Positions 42,501-56,500 of a stretch of DNA of 64,000 bases are shown here, in pieces. The notes below the pieces were generated by a model. That model saw only the letters and a program-made list of their open reading frames with translations, had not been told where the DNA came from and did no database searches. The stretch comes from Riptortus pedestris (Eukaryota; Arthropoda; Insecta; Hemiptera; Alydidae): NCBI GenBank assembly GCA_019009955.1, contig CM032230.1:18221501-18285500 (forward strand), read 5' to 3'. Numbering within the stretch: position 1 is the first letter of the stretch; each line of letters opens with the position of its first letter. The position numbers were made by a program, and so were the translations under genes.

Positions 42501-45500
42501 ACTTATTTATTTATTATAGTATTGTGTTCTTTATAAAGTTTTACAGTCAAAGAATAAATTAATTTCAAAGAATAAAATGCTTTAGCAGACTTCTCTTAGG
42601 GGAAATCAAGTATTGAGTTTGTACTTATGATGTGATTTTAGAAAAAAATCTTCAAATGTCTATCGATCATACCCAGGAGATGACAAACTGAGCACACACA
42701 TACATATACTTGTCTGTTACTGCTCTCTCTCTAGCAGTCAGAATTTTTATTTTATCATTACATAATATTTAAATGTTTATATAAAACTAAAGATCAAGTT
42801 CATTAATGGCTGAAATTGAACCACAGGGGGGGGGGGTGAATTTGAAATATTTCCATTATTTCCGTCTGATCAAAAAGAGATAGACCCATCTTAGTGCACA
42901 TTTAATGTCCTATAAATGTAGCTATATACATTTGTTCTCTATTTTGGATATTAGCTGAAGTATTTGCATTTCTTAGTTTTCGGACCTCAGTAAGCCCTCA
43001 CTCCTACACATGTCATATTAGCTTAACATTAAGCTGTTATATCATGAACCACTTTATTCGAAGCTTAAATGCTAAATATTCCTTTTTATTGATCATTTAC
43101 TGTATGAGATATATGTAATTCTTTTCATGATGTAATATCATCATGTAAGAACTGAACTCTTCTACTCATAGAGAATAGATTATGAGAGAGATTGCCAGCG
43201 TGTCATTCCAACATGTAGGAAATTACTTAGTTTATGCAACCCTTTTTGACAGAATTTTTAAAACTAAATGTGTGTGTTCAATCTAGTGATTTTATTAAAT
43301 GTTATTTAAATTTATTCAGTGAAGGTCCTAATGCTTTAATGTAAAATCTTCATTCCCATCCTGGCTATTAAAGAATGGTAGCATGTGGATTACCTGCCTT
43401 GATTAGCCATTGTAGCATAAAATGGATGTTGAAGAATAAAATTCAAGATGAGTAGAGGTTGTATGAAACGGGATATTTGAGCTAAATGAAAAAGTTTTTA
43501 AATTGTGGACTTTTTTTGGTGTAGGCACGAAGTGATGGGAATGTATCTGCTTCTTGTGTATTTTAGTCAATAAAGTCATATATAAAAAGCATCACTTTAC
43601 AAGTATTAATATTTCAATTAGTAATTATATAGTTCTCTTTCATTGGTATATATATTTTGAGTGTAAAATTATTCTTTCTAATAATACTCTAGTGACTTTA
43701 TGAATATTTCAGACGAACTACAGAGAATGGGATCAGTTATTGGTTTCATTTAAAGTTGCTGATAAATTTGATTTGTGGAATGCTGTATACAAACCCCTAA
43801 TATCATCAAGGGCTAAAGAACTGATCTCGGTGCACTGTGATGAAGCATTTAATGATATTGTCCAAAGTTTACAATCATCATTTGCCGAAGATAACCCGTA
43901 TGTACAGCAATTCTTTGTTTTAATTTCACCTGCAGGCTAGTTGATACCAAAACTAAGCTTGATTGGTTTCAGGTTTCAGCCAGATAGTGATTTAAGATGG
44001 TTTGTTTGGAGGGAATCTTCAGACGACTTGCAGATAGATCCTGTCACAGGTGTCCGAGGTAATGAAATGAGATATATTTATTTCCATTAAATGTTAACTT
44101 GACATAATGGAATATGTCAAATATTTTTGTTTTCTATAAAAAATTTACTAATATTGTGTCAAGTAACTTCTTTGCATATTATTGAATAGCATTAATACTT
44201 ACGTAACATAATACATTCATTATATAATTAGCTCAAATTCCAAGAATACATTTTATAAAATACATCAATTTAGAAATTATATGTAATAAATTAATTTTGT
44301 TAACAATCTTAATACCACTCTAAATATATAACGAACATCTTTTTAATTTGTTGACTTGCAATTTATTAAAGGATTACATGCTTTATAAAAATGTTGAGAA
44401 ACTTGTCCTGTCTTAAAGACACAATGTATTCCATCTTAAATTATTTTTCGATCGATTTCTTATGACAAATATTTTGTAGTTTTATTTAATAGTTGAAAAT
44501 TGTTGATACTTCGATAGGATTCATCTTGTCTGTCTTCGTACACGAAGTTATTTAATTTATTTTTAAACAAAGAATATTTTTTAATTGATTTAACACATTT
44601 GGGCAGAGTTTTAAAGAGTTTTACTCCTGAAAATGATATGCTTTTCTTGAAATATACATTTAAGACCAAAAAACATTATTTGTAAAAAATAGACATATAT
44701 TTGCAAGATTAAATTCAAAAAATTATGTGAAGACACCTTCCTAATTATTGTTATAAGTTACCAAGGTTAGAATTCTAGCTCAGAAATGGATATAAGTTCA
44801 ACGTGACTTTTTAAGAAGTAGTGAAAAGAAAACGTCATATTGAATTCTCTATAGTAGTCATATCTTTTGGTGCATAATGTCGTCACTGACTGTTGGTACA
44901 GCCACTACTACAGCCAGTGACGACGGTCATCATCGACAGATATGACTACAGTATCATCTATTCTGGCAGTTCCAACCCTTTCCTTGAATTCTCTATGGAT
45001 TTAAATAATAATAAAAATTACACCCTTCACAAAACCATGAAACCATTTAAACACAATATGTCAACAAAAACATTATAATTTATTTAACAACTTACTCCAG
45101 GTACTGACACAGCCTCTGTTTAAGATTTTTTTTCTTTTCTTATTTTAATGCTTTTGCACATATTGCAGTATGTTTTCAATTTTCAGGACTTCTTTTGAAG
45201 GCTAAAGGAATAATTCCAAAAATTTCTGCTATTTGTAGAAAATTCGAAAATAATTTAACCAGGCTGTACGAAGATTTGTCTGGCTTATATTCGTCAGACA
45301 TAACACTTCAAGCTGAGAGCAATAACCTCAAATTACACCAGCAGAATGTTTACTTGAAGTTGCTATTGAGGTATATTCTTATATATAGTTTGTTAATATA
45401 ACCCAAAAGATCTTTACTCAATTGAAGTATTTAAGAATAATATGTTGTCATTCCTTCCATTTTTTTTTCCTTACATCAAAAATAATGCAATAACTTTCTT

Positions 45501-47516
45501 AATGAAGTCAAATTATTATTTGATCGGGTTGTTTCACTTATTCTTTATTTTGCATTTTAATTTCTTCGTCAATTTGATTGTTCATTATTTCTTTGTCTAT
45601 TACTTGTTTTTGTTTTGTTTTTTTTTTCCTTTTATTTTTTATATTGTTTTCAACAAACAATTATAAACTTTTCATTTCTTGTTGTATTCAAAATCATTAT
45701 GTATTATGAACTTGCATGTTGTACATTACAATAATAATAAGGTAAACATAGTAAACTAATGCCCTTTGTACAGGGGTAATGTGCAAAAGAAAATACTAGC
45801 GGGGGGTGTGTATATATATATATATATATACTACCGGACACGACAGACATTGCCCTACATGATATTTCAAGCGATTAGGATATTAAATTTAATAATACTA
45901 TGTTTAAAACAAAAGCTACTTTTAATAACACAAAAACCAACTTTTGTTATGTGAACGTTTGTCTGAAAACAAATAGAAAATGAAATATTGCGAATTTTTT
46001 ATTCATGCCTCCCTTATAACCCCCACTCTCGTTCGAAACCTAAAAAATTTAATATAACTTATAATCACGGGAGAATTAATGGTAATTTACATATTTTGTT
46101 GGTACGAGTTTTGTTAAGTTCGGTTCAATCATTAGTGCCCAATAAAATTGTTGGCTCCCACTTTAATTTTTTAGTGTATGTCTTGTTTATACTTTGTTAT
46201 ACAACAGAAGTGAATATAACAAAATTTACTCTAAATAACAAAATAAACAACTTTTATCCTGTGCATATTTATTGAAAAACCAATAGGAAACAAAATATTT
46301 CTATTTTTAATTTTAAGCCTCCCTTACAACCCCCAATCCTGCTCTATCTGCCGGGCTGATTTGTGAATCTAAACCATCCAAGGCGTCATCCAAACGCATA
46401 CAAAAAAAAATCATTCAAATAGGTCCAGCCGTTTAGGGCACAGGCTAGGTAAACCGAGCGAACTGACTTCCGGGATAATGAGGGCCATCAGTCTATTGGA
46501 GACAACTCATTCCAGGTCTTCCTTGGTTGAGGGGGTTGTACATCAAGTTGATAACTTTCTATGTAAAACTCTGATCAGAAATCCTTCGAGTCTCGCTTGG
46601 GTGGTGGTTAAAGAGATCTTCAAGGTCTCTTATGCCAACTGAAAAGAAAAAGAAATATATATATTTATATCTCATTTTGTTATTATGAATCTACAGGCTA
46701 GCTCAGCCATTGAATGCATGTAACCATATTTCTGTGAGGTTCTAACATATTATCGTTTAAGTTAGAGGCTCCATATATTCAGTTCATTGTCCCAACAAAA
46801 CCCTTTAACCCTTTCAATGCTGTCAGTTTTATTTCCTGTATTTACCTAATTCTGCATCCCAGGTCTCTTATTACTCATTTCTATGCTACTCTTTCTATCA
46901 TTTAGATGCATTCTTGCTACTCTTATTTTATAGTTTTTGTTCGTCATATATTTAAAAATGAATGAAGCTGATAATTCATCCAATCCAAGCCTAATTTTAA
47001 ATTTTACAAAATTGTGGAAAGGCAAAACCTGTTTGTTTCATTAATTGTAATGAGATTATTATTGAGAATTTGTTTATGTTGTAGATTGAAGGAGCATATT
47101 CGAGGGTTAGCAGGGAACGATTCGCTGAGTGAGGGAGAGATGTCACTAGTTGCCCGACTCTTGCTTGCTATCCCCCAGCTCTGCCCGACCCTACAGAAAT
47201 GCTTAGCCCTCTCTCTCGACAACAAGGTTACACATTACAATCATTATATTTGAAAAATGAATGTCTATTTTACTGCTTTATAAGGTCAAAAAATTATTAG
47301 CAAAAAGTGTACTATAACTTACTCCAACATTTTCTTTGTATTTGATCCATTTCTCTTCTTGGTACTATATCATATGTAAAATAATATTTCCGCTTTTTAC
47401 TTTGTCCTGAAAGCAGATTATTGACTCTTAAAGCAAATTATTGATCACTTAATAGTTACCCAGAAATGGTTGGAAACCAATTTAAGAGCATATGCTCTTC
47501 AAAAAGAAGGAATGAG

Positions 47517-47566
<50 letters not shown>

Positions 47567-50500
47567 GAGAGGAGATCTGTTTTATCATGTGCTATTTTCC
47601 TTTTAAATATTTTTCTGGTGAGTATTTGTGGCTGGACTTTTTTTGTCTTTCTTTCTTTCTGCTTGTTTCAACATCGTCCCTGATTATTAAGTATTATTAT
47701 ATTAGCCTATTGTCTTATGGATCTTCTAGTTTGAATTGTATTTGTGCTTATTTTTTTTTTTTTTGTTTTTTTCTTTTCAGAATGCGCCTTGGGAAGATGC
47801 CAAACTACTACTGGAAACAGAAGGGCTTTTCATGTGGTCATTGTGGGAGAAGAAAGCCGCCCTCCGTTTGGAAGCTACCATAGCTCTACATCTTCGCAGA
47901 CCCCAGTCCTACGCCGATTTACTCAACATCATACCAGTAATACCTCCCAGCAGTTTATATATTCTAAAATTTGCTATTTAAGAAGCAGTGTGTTCATTTC
48001 ATCAAGAGTCACAGAAAAATGAAAATATAACATAAATAGGCAAGGGTAAAATATCTTAGTATTGGGTTAGAGATTGTGACTTATAAATGGAATTGATATA
48101 AGTATAATCCTAAAAAAAAGTTATTCATGTTGGGACTACGTAAACTAAGCGGATTCCCTATGTGCTGGTATGATAAACTACTGTTCTCATTTCATCATAT
48201 ATTGTCTATTACAAAATAAAAATCCGTTGAGGAAATGTAGGCTGTAGGCTAAAAACAAGAAAATACGAATAACTCAATCTCAACTTAATATTTGAATTCT
48301 GAAAAAATGTATAGAACAACAGCTGTAGAGCATCAATAGTTTAATAAGATTGGTTCTATAACATTTTTTGATCCAACTCATAATAAAAGAGACATTTTGA
48401 ATTTTCGAATTCCCCTCCCTATTTCTGTTTCAATTTCATTCATTAACTGATCTTTAGTCTTGAATGAAATGGAAATCAGATATAGTATAGATGAAATAAA
48501 CATTTTTGTGCCAAGAATTAATATCTTAATTGATGATGTCATCATTGCATTACATTAATGTATTTGCATCTATTCTCATATTGTATTTGCATAATTTGTA
48601 TCTCACCTATTAAAGATTATTGAAAACAATATTTGATATTCAAGCTCGGTTTCATGACATATTCACGTAGTCGTGATCACTTAAAAGTAGTAGTGCTGAT
48701 GGTTGGTAATTAAAAGATGAAAAAATCTCTGTTAATATCCAAGATAGAAAAAAATTGGACAGCGGGACCCCTGTAGCTTAACTGTTCAAAATTCTCAGCC
48801 CATTTTTATATGGGTTTGACATGTTTTAAAATTCTCATTTATCAATTTATTCTATTAGAATTATTTCATTGTTTCCCAGTTTCCACAGCCTCATTATTGG
48901 CTGAACAGGGGTTGGGGGGGGGGGGGGAATCGAAAATTCCAAATACCTTCATTATTAGGAGTCTGATCAAAAATTCCAACTATCTTCATTATTAGTAGTC
49001 TGATCGAAAATTCCAAATATCTTCATTATTAGGTGTCGGATTGAAAAACTGCATATAAAATATCTTATTTCAAATTTATTCGTCTATAAATATTGTTCTA
49101 TGCACTTTTCCTCTGTTTTCAATATTAAAAGAGACATTTGCATTTTTTAATTTTCAACCTTCTGAGAACACCCATTTCTAGTCACAGCACTTCACAATAA
49201 GCAGATCTATGCCATTCTTCATAATTAACTGCTTCATTCAATACTAGTAAACCCCTTATTCTGCTCGTTGGATTTTAGAATTTGGAAGTTTAGAGTTATG
49301 GGTTTGATTATTACCTTGGCCATAGGAATTCATCTAATGACAAACTCGTTAAATATAATCCTTAATCCCACCCTGGCTAGAAAAGGGCGGTAACCTGCAG
49401 AAAACCTGTCCCAGTTAGGCTTGTTGCATAAAGTCAACATCAATGAATGAACATTTTTATTGTTTTTGTCTTGACAATTGAGATATAAGAATGTTTTATA
49501 TTGCAGGAGTGGGAGACTGTCTGGATAGAGGAGGGTGGAGAGGGAGCGGGAGAATTGGAGAAAGAAGGAGAGAAAGCTGTAGGGGGAGAAGGAGCGAAAG
49601 AGAAGGTGCATCGCTCACAGCTGCGGATCCCATCTGGCCCTAGCTTCCCCCTCCAGGCCCTTTTGCACGCACTATCTACTGACCTAGCAAAACCTCATCT
49701 ACCAAGGTATACATATCCATTTCCAAAATGTTGTGGATATTATTACTTGTATTTATCATCTTAACCTATACTACATAATTAATTTTGTAATGATCTGGCA
49801 CTGATATTGTACAGTGGAAGCTGAAAAAAGAAAATTAAATTTAATGAAGCAATGTACTGGCAAAGACAAAATATTAAGAGTAACCATTTAATCTCAAATA
49901 ACATAAATAAAATTGCTAATAAGTTGAATAAGTAATAATAATAATAGAAGAGAGTCTTTAAACGTTTGAAAATAGTTTCTATATATGGACTCCCCTTTTT
50001 CAGTAGTTCATGTAGTATCTGTAAGTAATGGTATTGTTTGCAGTCATCAATTTCATTTCAATATCATCATCAAATTTGATTTTCTAACCTCTTCCTAACA
50101 TTTTAATCTGGTCTTACTCTTTTTTGCCCTTTAAAGAGTTATTACATAAGATTTTAATTAGATAGTTAAGATGACAATTTTATACTTATTTGAATTAAAA
50201 AGATGATATTACAATTTTTGTATTTTAGGCTTGTGAGCGAGAACTTGATGCAAAAGTTGCTGCCGAAGCTGATTGCTAGCTATGAAACTAATTCGCCTCT
50301 CTGCCAAGCTGAGTCTCTCCAAAACTTATTCGATGTCAAATATTTGTTTGCACAATTCATCCCAATCACAAACAAGGTATTATTCTGTTTTGTTTTTATA
50401 ATTATAATTGTAGCTCTAGTCGATCTGCTTGTGTATTTTTTCTATCAATTGAATCTGAGAAATTACATCCCGTATTCCAAATGCACTGGTGGGAAAGTAG

Positions 50501-53500
50501 AGATGATTTGAGTGCTGCAAGTCCTTTAAGAAGCCCTAGTTGAACTCATCAAAACAAAAGTTTTTGTAGTAAAGAAGAAACAAGCCAAGTAACTATTAAT
50601 ATTAGAATTGGAAACAGTATACTAGGAAAAGTGAAGGAGTTTTGTTAACTAGGGAGCATCATCACCAAAGACAATGAGAACTGAAGTCAAGAAAAGAGTA
50701 ACACTTGCTAAGTAAGCCTTCCAAAGCATAAGGAGTATTTTAATTAATAACAATATAAGCATGGATACCAAAAAAATGTTTGCTAAGTCTTTTATTTGGA
50801 GAGTACTGCTTTGCTCTTCACAAAATGGAATATAATAAATCGGAAATATAATAATAATTTGGCACAGAATCACCAGAAACAGTTGGACTGAAAAAATATA
50901 CATCGTGGAAGTTTTAATTGAGGTAATTAAAAGTAAAAGTCTTATCAAGTTCATGGAAAAAAGGATAGTGAAACTTCTGCATATCATTAGGCACAGCGAT
51001 TTCACCATAAATATTTTTTTGTTGAACTCAACATCTTATCGACTTCGGAGGTGATAGTAATATGGTAAGAGGAGCTTCTGAAAGAATACAATGGTTGCCA
51101 CTACAAGGCATAACCTTTTGACCTTGGTAAATGAAAGAACTGTGTACAGATGGTTATCTAGGTTTCAATACTGTAATACAAACCTTGAGAATGATTCTCA
51201 TGGAGGATCAGAAACATGGCCTTGTTGTTGATGATGATGGTGAATTAAAGTTTTAGTAGAGACAAATCAATATCTGACAACTGTAGAACCTTAAAAGTCA
51301 ACCGTATGATGCTTTCCATGTGGTCAAGCGGTATTCATGCCAGTGGCTTTTTGGATACCACCATGATCTGACCTATTAACAAATACTGAAGTGTTATGAC
51401 ACTTGTGCTTTATTTGAAGTAAAATGAATAATTTCTTAATAGTCTCATAACTTCAGAATAAAATGAATGCTACTTGTTAAAGATGTGGTCTATGGTTAGA
51501 TTATGATCATCCACTTGGGTTAGTAGGGAAACTTCCATTTCAAGAAATACAATTATCACAGTTTGATGGAGTCATAACTTATGTAATTTATTGCAATTTT
51601 TTAAAAAACTAGTGAGACTAATACAGCAGACCCTTATTGTTCATAAATTAGCACATCCTTTGATAACCATAGAAAAAGTCCCAACTCATTTAAACAAAAG
51701 AGGGAAAAGAGTATCTAAAATGATTTGATATTGGTCATTCATAGTTTTGTCAGTTAAAGAGGGTTGGATAGGTTAGGTTAGGGATGAATGAACTGATACT
51801 CCTATAGAGAGAAGTGGATTTTGTTTCAAAACATTTTTGATGGATCATAGTAGTCTTCTTCCCCAAATGGTTTGTAGAAAGAAACCTGCATTATGCAACT
51901 CTAAAATTGATTGTCACTGCCAAGGGCACAAAGAACATCCTGAAATCATAACCGTTTTATCTACTTAAGTGTGGGATGTTCTTCAACCTTGCTGAACCCC
52001 AGAAACCCATTCTCTGTGCCTCTAACTCATTGTTTATGACTTTTATATCAAGTTTATCAGTAAACATTAAAATCTTCTAATGTGCTCACCACATATCTTA
52101 ATTGTGCTCTAGTTAGCTTAAATAAACAAAATTTTCTGATACTCTTCAATTTAAATTTTTTACCATTAAGTTATGTACAAAATTAACGCAGAGAATTAAG
52201 GTGTTGGTCTTAATCTTACCTAGAGTTCAATTCTCATCTGATCACGCAATAGGAATTTATTTATTCATGAACTCATTAAATAAAATCCTTAGTCTGATCC
52301 TGGCTAGAAAGGGGTGAATGCCTGTAGATAATCCTGTCCCAAGTAGCCTTAGTATCTCAAAAGCGGATGTTAATAAATAACCACAACAAGTTATGTACAA
52401 TATCTCTGTTCCAAACCATTGGATCAAAAAGTGTCATTGAACATAATTTATAGAACTTTTTATGACAAATAAAATTACCAATTTTTTCCCCTCAGATACA
52501 GATGAACTTTGCAATTTTTAATTTTTCACCCCCTCTATGCTGTCCCTCCTCCTTAATCAATTTGTATTAAAAGTTGCACAAAAAAATGGTACAATAGTCC
52601 TAAATATGACGTTTCAAAATTGGTTTAAGGAAAGCCAAAACGGACAATTTCAAGGAAATTTCAAAAATTTTGATGATTTAACTTTAATGAGTACAAGGAA
52701 GTAAAAGTTGCATGATCTGAAAATATTTGTTTTACCATGTCCACCTGACTTATGTGCATTTTTCATTTTGGTAATTCAGTTCTTTCTGGTTTAGTATTAG
52801 CTTAAAGTAACAAAACTTTTTATTTGTTTTGACATTCATATTTGTTCAGGAGTTGACATCACTTTGTCAAGAAAAAATTTCTCAAATAGAGGCAAACATC
52901 GACCCTTTTGATTTGGATGTCTTCTCTCCATACATCACAGCCAATGTTAAATCTAGTGTTCACAGGATGCAGGTACTCTTTTCATTTATCATGTTTTACA
53001 ATTTCTACTTGTTTTCCATTTTAGCAGATTTCCCTGAAGGAAAATCAGGTATTGAGGTGTTCATGAAGTGATTTATGAAAAATTTCTTCAAATGCCCACC
53101 GATCATAATCAGATGACAAAAATGAGATCCCTTCAAAACTATAAATATGCATATAGATAAAAATACTTTATAGAAAACTATAAAAATACATGATAGAAAA
53201 TTGGACAGTTGAAGGGTTATTTTTTTAATCAAGAGGAGTTATATCCAAGTCAACTGCACAATATCTTGAAGATCTTAGTATAAAGACAGAAGAAATAAGG
53301 AAAAGCATTCTAAAAGCATCCATAGGAATTGTGGATTTCCATTTGTATAATAATAAAGTTCAACTTAAGCATCCCCAAGAGAAAGGATATTTATATAATA
53401 TGAATTAAAATGGAAATAATTATCTTAAATAAGGCAGACAAGGGGGCTGATCTTGATAGGTACCCCAAAAAAGGGGGCTGCTTAATGTGTTTGTTTTGTC

Positions 53501-56500
53501 TTTTAATGCTCTAGCGGTTGGCTTATTTGTTTGATAAATACCAGAATCGATAATTAAATGTTTTTGTTTTATGTAAAAGTAAAGATCAATTTCATTAATG
53601 GCTGATATTGTACCAGTTTGAAAGGAGGGGGGAGGGCCTTCCAAAAATTATAATTAACCCCTTTTATTATATATCTGATGGAAAAATCATATAGAACTAA
53701 CCTTATTGCAAATTTAATTTCCTATAAAAGTTATATATTTTTTTTCTCTATCTTGAATATAAACTTTTAATTTGCAGCCTTCAGCCAACCCCCTACTCCT
53801 ACTTATATCATATCAACAAAAAGCTGGTATCAAGTAACACTTTATTTGAAGCCTAAATACCAAATATTTTCAGTGTCCATTTTCCGGTATGTGGGTAATT
53901 CGCTTATCTTACACAGTTCTTGTGTGACAATTTTTTTCTTTTATTGTGATGAGAATTTTTAATTGGCACTTCAATATGGGGGAAAACAAAATAAAGAATT
54001 TTATTTCTTTTAAATAATTTAGAGACATACTGATATATCCTATCTGTAGCGTTGTAGCAGTTAAAGTCATGTCTTAAAATATTCATATGCTCGTGTGTTT
54101 ATGTTTAGAGGTAAAGAGACCTTGAATGTTTTACTTGATAACTACTTAAGGAATTAGTGATATACTTGTGGTTAGTAATGAGTCTGATTGTTGCAGTTGG
54201 TATTCGGTACGTACTGCACTAGCCGTGGGCAGGAGGAGAGGAGCAAAGAAGCAGCAGGGAAAGGGCTCGAACAACCTTGCACATTGGCTCTCAGCAAAAC
54301 TCCAGCATGGTTCCCACTCATCCCTGTCACCAACCCTATCAGCAAGCCTTTACATCTTGTTAAACCCAAGGTAGGCAGCAAAGCAGCTTTAATAGATTTA
54401 TATATGAATAATATACACAGACTTATGAATGAATGTTAGTCAAAATTTAAGGACCTCTGCTTAGCTCAAATGGGAACAAATCTAAGGAAATATAATGAAA
54501 AAGTACTGATTAAAACATATATTCCAGTCCAGGATGTGTAATGAAAGAGGATTCTCTAGCTATATAGGAATAAGTTTTTATTAATTATTAGGACTTAGCT
54601 GAGGTCGCCTGTGTTAAGACATGTTTTGAATGTTGCAGAACAAACCAGTTGATTACCGTTTATTATGAGTATGGGTAATTTGTGATCAATAAAGAAACCA
54701 ACATCCTATGAACATAGACAGTGGTTTACGAAGCTTATATGTACCACCAAATCATAAACTAATAACCATAAACTATGGTTTTCAGTACTTAAAATCACTA
54801 CAATAGTATGAATAAGGGTGTCAGTGTAATATCAATAAAAGCACCATAAATCCCTGAATATAGGTAACGGTTTCCAATCAATGAAAGAACCACAATGAAA
54901 ATAAACTGTAGTTTCTAACAATGAAAGCACTAACATACTATGAATAGGTGCAATCAATAAAAGCACCTTAAAACTTTGAATGTAGGAAACAGTTTACAAA
55001 CAGTAAAAGCACCATAAATCTGAATTAGACTACACTATACTGTCCATAAAAGCACTATAATACTGATTATAAACAACAGTATAAAATCAATGAAAGCACC
55101 GCCAAACCATGAACATGATCTAAGGTTTCCAATACATTAAAGCACTATAATACTTCTTATAAGCAACACTGTACAATCAACGAAAGCACCATAAAACTGA
55201 ATATAGGCAACACTGTACAATCAATGAAAGCATCATAAAACTGAATATAGACAATACTGTACAATCAATGAAAGCACTGCCAAACCATGGACATGAACTT
55301 TGGTTTCTAATACATTAAGGCACTATAATACTCATTATAAGCAACAGTATTTAATCAATAAAGCACCGCCAGACCATGAACATAAACTATGGTTTCCAAT
55401 ACATTAAAGAACTATAATACTTATTATAAGCAACAGTATTAAATCAATAAAGCACCGCCAACACCATGAAACATAAACTATGGTTTCCAATACATTAACG
55501 CACTATAATACTTATTATAAGCAACAGTATTTAATCAATAAAGCACCGCCAAACCATGAACATAAACTATGGTTTCCAATACATTAACGCACTATAATAC
55601 TTATTATAAGCAACAGTATTTAATCAATAAAGCACCGCCAAACCATGAACATAAACTATGGTTTCCCAATACATTTAAAGCACTATAATACTTATTATAA
55701 AGCAACAGTATTTAATCAATAAAGCACTGCCAAACCATGGACATGAACTTTGGTTTCCAATACATTAAAGCACTATAATACTTATTATAAGCAACAGTAT
55801 TTAATCAATAAAGCACCGCCAAACCATGAACATAAACTATGGTTTCCAATACATTAACGCACTATAATACTTATTATAAGCAACAGTATTTAATCAATAA
55901 AGCACCGCCAAACCATGAACATAAACTATGGTTTCCAATACATTAAAGCACTATAATACTTATTATAAGCAACAGTATTTAATCAATAAAGCACCGCCAA
56001 AAACCAAGAAATTCACATAAACGATGGTTTCCAATACATTAAAGCACTATAATACTTATATAAGCAACAGTATTTTAATCAATAAAGCACCGCCAAACCC
56101 ATGAACATAAAACTATGGTTTCCAATACATTAACGCACTATAATACTTATTATTAGCTACAGTATTTAATCAATAAAGCACCGCCAAACCATGAACATAA
56201 ACTATGGTTTCCAATACATTAACGCACTATAATACTTATTACATATAAGCAACAGTATTTAATCAATAAAGCACCGCCAAACCATGAAACATAAACTATG
56301 GTTTCCAATACATTAACGCACTATAATACTTATTATAAAGCAACAGTATTTAATTCAATAAAGCACCGCCAAACCATGAACATAAAAACTATGGTTTCCA
56401 ATACATTAAAGCACTATAATACTTATTTTAAGCAACAGTATTTAATCAATAAAGCACCGCCAACCATGAACATAAACTATGGTTTCCATTACATTAAAGC

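Noticed and set aside
47004..47253. Minus-strand frame opposite COG1 exon 11
   Set aside because: Shadow of the COG1 exon, whose splice phases and homology are clear.
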